Source: Glandiceps talaboti
Lineage: Eukaryota; Hemichordata; Enteropneusta; Spengelidae
Assembly: GCF_964340395.1 (NCBI RefSeq)
Contig: NC_135564.1
Span: forward strand, 2,505,501-2,569,500
Length of the DNA stretch: 64,000 bases
Direction: 5' to 3'
Within the stretch, counting starts at the first letter, position 1. Each line of letters begins with the position of its first letter. Of this stretch, positions 57,601 through 64,000 are shown piece by piece. The translations under genes and the position numbers were made by a program. Under the pieces are notes generated by a model. The model did no database searches. It saw only the letters and a list, made by a program, of their open reading frames with translations, and was not told the origin of the DNA.

Positions 57601-60600
57601 CCACCACCACCACCACCACCACCACCATCCATCACTACTTCTACTACTACAAAAGTACATTTTCAACAAAAGTTAATGTTGGATTTTTTTGTTGGTGGCA
57701 CTATCCATTCTTATAAAACTAATGAATGGATAGCATTATCAATGAGAAGGAGAAATTTTCACTGAAGGTCAAATGTGACAGTAATTGGGAGATGGTATTA
57801 CCTGTGTGTCTGTAAACAAGAATACAGTGTTGTCTCCAGCAACACCAGCCATGTCATACAACTTTTTCAGATCTTCATGGAAGGCAGCGTAATCGTAACC
57901 TCTGCTCAGTTCAATCTGGAAACACTTGTAGTTACAGATATGTGATGCTAATCGTGTCAGTGACTGTTTACCAGTACCACCAACACCAACTAACAGTGCA
58001 TTACCTCTCTCTTGACGGATCATACGAGCAATTCTGAAATAAGGGAATAGCAAGCAAATGAGAAATGCATCATGGATGGATCCAGGGAGTACATTTCAAC
58101 AAGGTTTGAGATAGAACAACTAATCTATAAGTCCTTCTGTTTTCACATACACAGTAAAAAGTGATCACTATTTATCTCACTTTGTGCTTTTTGTCTATGT
58201 GCCACTTAATTTCTGTTATTTCATTCTTTGGCTACCCACTGTGGACAATATTACTATGCTGACCAAACTAATTTTCACATAAAATGGGTTAAATGTCAAA
58301 TGAGCTACACATCTTCCATTTTTATAGATCTATGGATTACATACATGGGAATAGTTATTAGTCTGGTAGTAAAACCTCAGATCTACACTTGGAAGTTTTC
58401 CTAACAAAAGCCAGGGATGAAAGTACCTCTGGGGCACAAACCCTCAACAGTGTTAGCACCTTTGTCACTATGCAACATGTGGTCCCTTGTAAAGTTAGCG
58501 GAATTGCCCAAGGGTATAGCTACTAAACTGGGAATAGTGTGAAACTGATACAAGGATGAAATCTATTCACCTGGCAACATGTTCAATGGCATCCAAGAAA
58601 AACACCAACTTCATTTCTTTTGGTGAGCTCATGTTGTAGTCATCCAGATACTGGTTAGGAAAAATGTAGAAAGAAATGATTTAGTTTCAATGATAGGATA
58701 TAACAAATCATGGTTAATAATTACTATTATGTCTTGCTAAATAAAATAACCGGGATAACTGATACAAAACAGTTACGTGTACAACAAAATTTAGATCTTG
58801 GCATTTTTTGGGGATTTTATCTCATGTTGATTTGGTTTATACTTTAGAACTTGTGCTGGCTCAGTAACACATATAGGCAGTGAGAAATTCTCAACATCAG
58901 GGTCAATTTTCTTATAAAATCTTATTTTAAAACCGTATCATTATTTTTGTCCCATACAGAATACACACTTTGTAAATTGTTCTCACAAGATAAATGAAAC
59001 TAAAACAAATAAACTTACATCTACTAAAACATTCTTAAGTTTTGTCAAGTTTGGGATATCTTCATATAGTTTTTCTGACTCATCAGCACCCATTTTCATG
59101 AAGTCACCAAAGATAATGGGTTCTTTGACAAACGAGTCTGGGTCAATGTTTTGACTGAAATATTTGCCGGCCATCTCAGCCAACATTTCATGGAAGTAAC
59201 GCTTGTCTTCATGATTGATCAACCTGTCATGGAAAACACGCTGGGATTCATGGCAAAACAGTCGGAAAGTCTGCTCCTCATTCCGTATGCTGCTGGCATC
59301 AGCTTGTAAGATACCTGATGAGAGGGTGAAACAACATTTATTAAGTTTCAATACAAGACAAACTTCATTTGATGGTATCTTTAAAACAAACTGCGTATAC
59401 ATATACAGTCACTTAGTACTCATTCTTTGCTGACTGGTACTGGTACATTTGAAGCACAATAGATTTCCAACTGAATACACAAACTTAAAAGTAGAATTAC
59501 CACGGTATTAAACTACCAAGTACAATAATAAAAAACATTGTACAAATTAACAACAGTAAATATAGATTAATGATATATTTATCTGTCTTACCTTGTACAC
59601 ATTTAGACAAATCACGGAGGTTAAAGACATAGTGAGACTTGGCAGGTGTAGGAAGCAGATCGGTACTCATACGGCCATAGATTTCTACAGCAGCACTAAC
59701 AATGGATTCACCACAGGCTTTAACACTTGCAGGGAAGTCAACCAGGAAACCAGTGATGATAGACTGTGTAGGTATATATGGATGGAAGGAATGTTATGAC
59801 GGAAATCAAATAGTCAAAATTGAACTTTTTAAAAAGTAACGCGTATAAATACACAAAATAAGGACAACTCAAAGCTGCACTAGCTGCAACAGGAATGTTT
59901 TTTGTATCGCTGGGATATAATTAACTAACTAACTCATAATATCATACACTATGAATATCAATAAATCATCAGTGTAGATAAATATTGTGCAGATTTACAC
60001 ACAATAGATATAGTACAATCAATCCAATCAAATTGATTCTGGGTCCGCACCCAAAAATCAGCACCCAAATCATCACAATTTCAAACTGTTGCTTTACTAC
60101 TTACAGATACAATCAATCCCTAATCAACATATTCAATGTCTAATTATTGGTATTTTAACAATTTTTAGTGAATATGTTGTTAGTTGTCTGATAAAAATAA
60201 TCCACCAGTTACATCTAGTGCAGGTTTAATGGAAAGTTTAAAATATACAATTTGTACCTATCTCTATATTTTCAATGAACTATTAATACCTTCATCAATG
60301 TTTTCTAAAATTGCCATGAAACTTTAGACGACGGTAAAAAAAGGCTAACAAAAATTGATTTTTATAATAATAAACTTTTGTTCTTTTTAGGGACTTTGTA
60401 TTATCAATAACTGTTTTGTACTTTAGCTATCACTGATGTGGTCTTTTCTATTGGTAAATGATGGAATTAGAGCATTACGAAATCTAAACAGAATGAGGGA
60501 GAAAAATGAAAAGGAAGAACCCACCTTAAAAATATGTTTTAAACTGTACTCAGAAGCACTTGGTATGGACAGCATTGCAAAGTGTCTTATCATACGTGGT

Positions 60601-63600
60601 GTGACTGGATTTCGTCCACCTCCAGGGGGCGCACATGCAGCCGATAATGTCATGTCCTGTACAGAAGTAAAAAATGTAATAGCTATTAACAATTGTTTTC
60701 TAAGGTGCAGAATTTTACATCAATTGCATAATACAAACATCCCTATTGCATTAGGGATAAGATTTTTGTATGAACTATTACAAAATATTTCTATGAATTC
60801 TACATATCAACTACTTTTGTGTGAACTTTGACCTTACTGTGACCTATTTTGACCTCCCAACTGATTGCACACAAAATGCTGAACCACGACAGTTCTCTGT
60901 TAGGACTTCAAACACTGTAATAACTCACATGTAGTTCTTTCCAGAATAGTTTTTCTCTGTCATAGAATCCTCCAAAGTCCTGGTACTGTCGTAGTAATTC
61001 TATAGGAGGCTGTGATCCATATGTATCTAGTTTGGGCATGTTTAAATCGTCTACAAAGATGATGACACGCTTACCAGCTGGTGCTCCTGTAAAAATATAT
61101 CAAATATGGAAGAAAGAGTAAACATAAAGTGTAAGACTGAAGTATATACATATACTCTACACAAATCAAACATAATGTGAACTTCTGTAATGCTCCTATC
61201 TAATTCTTGGTACATGAAATTGAGTTTTACCACCTAGGCACATCACAAAGATAACAATCACTTGATTTCTGGTTGACATCAAGACTTCCTCTTGATGCAC
61301 TACACAAGCAATACAATAGGCGTGCATGAAAATAAGTCGACCTTCATTTCACAGATCAGAAATCACACATGAACACAATTAGAATTATTAAAAGTGATGG
61401 GCATTAGACCCTTTTGGTACTAACCCCTTCAAATGCAAGAACACAACATATAAAATATGTCATTCAGTTACTCACCTAAAATGTTCTTTCTCTTCTTCTC
61501 TAGTTTACCTTCTATCATTTCCTGTGTTCTCATACTGCTGGTCTGAGCTGAGAAGTTGATGAATACCGACACATAGCCCTCTTTCTCTTCAATATTTTGT
61601 AATAAACCACGGGCTATCACAGACTGATGATAAAAATAAACACAATATATTATTTATTAATATTAATATTCAAAAGATCACAGTAAGGAAAAGAGTATTG
61701 TATTTGAGTCATCTATTCTACTTAGTTCATTGAGAATTGGGTTTAAAAAGACTTGTGTGACAGAGCTAGATAACTTGATGTTTGTCCTCATCAAAGAATG
61801 ATTTTAACTGAGGTAGGTAGTAAGAAGGCTGTTACTACTGTACAACATGTTAGTCTGGATGCCATCATGGTCTCTAACTAACCATGAGTGGAGGTAAAAA
61901 TCGTAATAATACTGTATACGGACTAGACTAGGATGCAAACGTAGTGAGTGCATGGAGGTGTAAATTGTAATGATTCCTTATAGGGACTAGACTAACACCA
62001 TGACAACTCACCTTGCCAACACCAGTAGTACCAGTGAACAGCACAGAACGCTTCACACTCAGTAATTTCTCCATCAGGTAGCCATATCTGACTGTATCTA
62101 CAGTTGGGACCAGCATATCAAAGAATGGAATCTCAGGATTATATTTGAAAGCTGGTATAATTCTCTCCCACATGTCCATTCTCTTGGTGTCAAAGTCCAT
62201 ATAACAACTCCACAAGTCACCACCAGAGGGCAGCTATTGGTTGAACAGGAGGAAAAGAAATTGGTGACATAGCTATAAAGGCAGCTGTTAATATATCAAC
62301 AAAATCTAGCCCATAATATACATACAACAGTATCACACCTACGTTATGTAGAAGGTACAATACATGGGTTGCGGTGCTCCTATGGAATCTATGCTAAAAG
62401 AAACCTTATATAGATGAACACAGAAGATGGGCAAATATGCCACCACCACCAAAAACAACAACTGTATTACCCCTGTCTGACAACTAGCTAACTGTATACA
62501 TAGACAGACATAAGTGAAACTGTGATAGTAACAAGTCAGTGACCTACTTTTGCATCGCCATTGTCTTCAAACTGATTCCTGACAAAGGTGTCAAACTGAT
62601 CAAAGCAGCTCTCAATGATGTTACCACCAATAGCCCACAGATAACAGAAGACAAAGGCCGAACACAGCAATGGGTTGAGTCTAGTGGCGTCTTGCTTGAA
62701 GTCTGGTGCTTTCTTACCGAACACAACAGCATCCAGTAAATCACATAGCACTGCTACTTTGGCAATGTCCACCTAGAAGGGTCAATGTCAAAATTAATCA
62801 TACATTTATAATATTCAAGGAAACTGATAGAACATTCCTTATTTAGAGCATGAGACAACTGGATGATTTTTGAAACACACTGACATGACAACTTGACATA
62901 TTTTGTGCAATTTGACTTCAACAGGCTTCAAAATGTTAGTTTCTGAGTAACAAGTGGAATTTAACAAATGTAAGTTTCTGAGCTATTTCATGGTTTTCAC
63001 TGTTGGAGTATATAATATATACCATTTTATAGATTTCTGAGTAAAACTCAGCCTTTTTCCCCCCATTGGTATATTTTACATTGCTAACTTATAAATGCAC
63101 ATTTCTAATTCACTAATTTTACTGACATAACTAACATTTCTTATTTAGCCTTTAAAGTGGCCATATGGATGAGGATTGGGTATTTATTTTGGATTTTTAA
63201 TTTACAAAACAATTTTATCATCACTTCCTACTTGAAAAATCAATGTGACACAGCATATGTCAAGTCCTTGTTTGTTGTTCGATGAACTGCAAAAGCATAA
63301 TAAATGCATAAAATGTTTGTTATTATACGTACAATAACAAACATTTTTACACATTTTTTGGCTTTTTGAAATGTATTCAGTGACAAACACAGACTTAGAC
63401 AATGTTGTTTCACATTGATTTTTCAAGTAGGATGCCATGATAAAATTATTTTATAAATTAAAAAAATCCACAATAAATACCCAATCCTCATCCATATGGC
63501 CACTTTAATTATATTCATTTCCTCACCTGGTTCATTGCCTGTGTCAATTTCTTGGCGACAAACCTCAAACCATCATCTATATACTGTTCAAACAATTCCA

Positions 63601-63710
63601 AGACGTACTGGTAAGTTTCTTCTTTCAGTTTGCTTACATGTTTTTTTATCCAAGTCTTTACATATGGCATCCATTTCAACTCATCAGGATCTATGTACAC
63701 CATACCACAA
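36633..63710 (-). CDS. DNAH6: Axonemal dynein heavy chain, DNAH6-like (3' part, 38 exons)
   Basis: Force-generating subunit of an inner-arm axonemal dynein. Exons, 5' to 3': 63527-63710, 62548-62772, 62012-62233, 61476-61623, 60929-61086, 60525-60656, 59592-59763, 59019-59314, 58571-58650, 57802-58033, 57032-57333, 56800-56866, 56237-56391, 55488-55668, 54621-54856, 53767-53929, 53233-53315, 52479-52716, 51516-51818, 50743-50928, 50291-50463, 49584-49764, 48827-49240, 48276-48422, 47766-47939, 47015-47299, 46405-46645, 45828-45928, 45601-45705, 44719-44833, 43993-44114, 43494-43664, 42909-42995, 42359-42544, 41924-41984, 41452-41615, 37373-37595, 36633-36736. Every junction is GT-AG and keeps frame: 6817 nt, about 2271 residues from late AAA2 to the stop. 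The DNAH6 call rests on AAA4, stalk and C-terminal motifs recalled from that orthologue. The 5' part is outside the window. Confidence 0.93.
37742..37755. promoter_or_regulatory. Perfect X-box palindrome, GTTACCATGGTTAC, in a dynein intron
   Basis: A fully palindromic match to the RFX consensus inside the largest dynein intron of the window (37596-41451). A second match, GTTTCCATGACAAC, is at 39038-39051 in the same intron, and the same 14-mer is at 33760-33773 in the MIEAP-like gene. Binding is not shown; chance matches are possible. Confidence 0.4.
38611..38783. mobile_element. Foldback element with 10-bp flanking direct repeats
   Basis: Inverted arms share GGAATATGACTTGA and CATATATTGTT and close with GTGCGAGTGC / GCACTCACTC. 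The element is flanked by TTTGGGGTGG at 38601-38610 and 38784-38793. One arm has about 11 extra bases near its end, so the exact terminus is uncertain. It lies in the 3.9-kb dynein intron. Confidence 0.7.
44280..44580 (+). mobile_element. Interspersed repeat family C, copy 3
   Basis: Same family and orientation as 14030-14380: ATACCATGCACAAGCCAAGTT at the left, TTCTGGTCATTCTACGTCAC in the body, and a hairpin at the right end (TTCTCCAATATTTTCTTC ... AGAAAAATATTGGGGG). It lies in the dynein intron between exons 44719-44833 and 43993-44114. Confidence 0.8.
45381..45563. repeat. 62-69-bp imperfect tandem repeat, 3 units
   Basis: Units at 45381, 45443 and 45512 begin ATGTGTCAACCAGCTTTCC and end with a CCANTGGTAT palindrome-like block; in a dynein intron. 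Confidence 0.85.
48637..48800. repeat. 36-39-bp tandem repeat carrying CCAAT and E-box motifs
   Basis: About 4.4 units starting at 48637, 48672, 48710, 48747 and 48786. Each has an ARCCAAT core, and most also have CATRTG about 20-25 bp on. It ends 26 bp before the splice donor of exon 48827-49240 in a dynein intron. Confidence 0.85.
49584..51818 (-). other. DNAH6-like: AAA5
   Basis: Four exons: 51516-51818 ([20 protein letters not shown], degenerate P-loop region; [16 protein letters not shown]), 50743-50928 ([20 protein letters not shown]), 50291-50463 ([20 protein letters not shown]) and 49584-49764 ([15 protein letters not shown], the strut/return helix). AAA5 lacks a catalytic P-loop in dyneins generally, as seen here. 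Confidence 0.88.
50070..50172. repeat. Two units of the octamer minisatellite
   Basis: Contains CATAATCATGCAAATC and TTCATACCAAATATGGAG, the same unit as the array at 51995-52216 but in a different dynein intron. It is more diverged, and only about two units remain. Confidence 0.8.
51995..52216. repeat. 57-60-bp minisatellite with ATGCAAAT octamers, ~3.8 units
   Basis: Units start GTGTACTTAGCATAATCATG at 51995, 52052, 52112 and 52170. Most contain ATGCAAAT, the POU/octamer core, and end ATATGCAAAG. It lies in the dynein intron between exons 52479-52716 and 51516-51818. Confidence 0.93.
52479..56391 (-). other. DNAH6-like: microtubule-binding stalk
   Basis: Exons 56237-56391 to 52479-52716. 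The first coiled coil includes [19 protein letters not shown] and [20 protein letters not shown]. The microtubule-binding tip lies around [34 protein letters not shown] and [19 protein letters not shown]. The returning coiled coil is in 52479-52716 ([15 protein letters not shown]). The heptad stretches are unbroken, so the stalk should fold and contact alpha/beta-tubulin. Confidence 0.88.
55745..55975. repeat. Degenerate GTTGACCATGG repeat tract
   Basis: About ten loosely spaced variants of GTTGACCATGGT in 230 bp of a dynein intron, with no fixed period. A decayed minisatellite. Confidence 0.7.
56800..59763 (-). other. DNAH6-like: AAA3/AAA4 linker and AAA4
   Basis: Six exons. 59592-59763 and 59019-59314 carry the C-terminal part of AAA3 ([12 protein letters not shown]) and the linker. 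AAA4 has Walker [10 protein letters not shown] in 57802-58033, Walker B VFLFTDTQ at that exon's end, and [20 protein letters not shown] with [20 protein letters not shown] in 57032-57333. Exon 56800-56866 starts the sequence leading into the stalk. Confidence 0.9.
57490..57630. repeat. CCA/CCCTCA-rich microsatellite; G-quadruplex-prone on the transcript strand
   Basis: Starts as mixed CCACC, CCCCCA and CCCTCA units and ends as about 48 bp of pure CCA. It lies in the dynein intron between exons 57802-58033 and 57032-57333. On the minus (transcript) strand the CCCTCA part gives GGGTGAGGGTGAGGGTGA followed by GGGGGTGGGGG, a canonical four-tract quadruplex motif. Confidence 0.95.
60525..63710 (-). 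other. DNAH6-like: end of AAA2 and AAA3 core
   Basis: The first six exons. Exon 63527-63710 opens with the [10 protein letters not shown] that follows the conserved SPATVSR of AAA2, whose exon lies beyond the window. AAA3 follows: the Walker A loop GTTGVGK|S is split across the exon ends at 62012 and 61623, and Walker [12 protein letters not shown] is in 60929-61086. Sensor-region [20 protein letters not shown] is in 60525-60656. AAA3 is a regulatory nucleotide site, and the intact Walker motifs predict ATP binding. Confidence 0.9.
63153..63506. mobile_element. Long-TIR palindromic MITE, copy 3 (intact ends)
   Basis: Starts TTAAAGTGGCCATATGGATG and ends with the exact inverse, with TTAA at both borders. 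The centre has GTTATTATACGTACAATAAC. It is the best-preserved of three copies and lies 20 bp from the splice donor of the first dynein exon in the window (63527-63710), in the following intron. Confidence 0.93.
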
Positions 63711-64000
63711 CTGAAAAAGAATAAGTAAAGATATATAATGAGATACACAGAGTTGTATATCCTACTAATACCATGCTTCCTTTGTGAAGATGACTTGACT
63801 ATGTTCGTTTATTTTTATTATGCTTCCTTTGTGAAGATGACTTGACTAAGTTCATTTTATTTTTACCACTTCATCCCATCTCTTATCTTCCCATATACAC
63901 CTGTATTCACACTGAATGGTTGTCAAGGGCAACATGGTATTAGTATGAACAGAATTTCATAACAAAATAAAAATTCAGGGAATAACAAATACTGTGATAG

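Noticed and set aside
57484-57765. 93-codon frame rich in Thr and Pro
   Set aside because: Translation of the CCA microsatellite in a dynein intron; low complexity only.
60436-60831. 131-codon plus-strand frame
   Set aside because: Antisense to the dynein exon 60525-60656, which has clear AAA3 motifs on the minus strand.

Overview
This is a 64 kb piece of an AT-rich, intron-rich animal nuclear genome. Canonical GT-AG introns, two alpha-tubulin genes, TRIM genes and an axonemal dynein heavy chain all say metazoan. The many small foldback transposons, a Crypton-like relic and a MIEAP-like protein fit a marine bilaterian invertebrate (hemichordate, cephalochordate or lophotrochozoan). The sequence alone does not settle the phylum.

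Layout. 1-3660 is non-coding with short tandem repeats and one foldback. 4092-7671 (-) and 14738-18419 (-) are tandem, same-orientation, complete 451-residue alpha-tubulin genes with identical exon structure; exon 1 codes for the start Met only. Both promoters carry an RFX-type X-box followed about 29 bp further upstream by an inverted CCAAT box. 18.6-21.4 kb is non-coding and holds a perfect 80-bp-arm foldback element. 21444-22568 (+) is an intact intronless TRIM gene (RING, two B-boxes, coiled coil). 23670-24149 (+) is a truncated paralogue broken by a foldback element with 9-bp target duplications. 24487-24998 (+) is a relic resembling a Crypton-type tyrosine recombinase, itself split by a relative of the 19.4 kb foldback. 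25.0-29.5 kb shows no gene. 29520-34749 (+) is a five-exon coiled-coil gene with a MIEAP-like C-terminal domain. 36633-63710 (-) is the 3' part of an axonemal dynein heavy chain gene, best matched to DNAH6: 38 exons with consistent phases, about 2270 residues from late AAA2 to the natural stop. Its 5' part lies beyond base 64000.

Functional theme. The best-supported genes are ciliary or cytoskeletal: alpha-tubulin is the axoneme building block, the dynein heavy chain is an inner-arm motor, and X-boxes (the signature of RFX-controlled ciliary genes) lie at both tubulin promoters and inside the dynein gene. No operon-like arrangement is visible.

The repeat landscape is rich. There are three copies of a long-TIR palindromic MITE flanked by TTAA, three copies of a second interspersed family, several single foldbacks (two with 9-bp and one with 10-bp flanking direct repeats), and many minisatellites and microsatellites inside introns. 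All exon borders were deduced by reading splice sites and reading-frame continuity by eye; family assignments rest on recognised motifs, not on a search.
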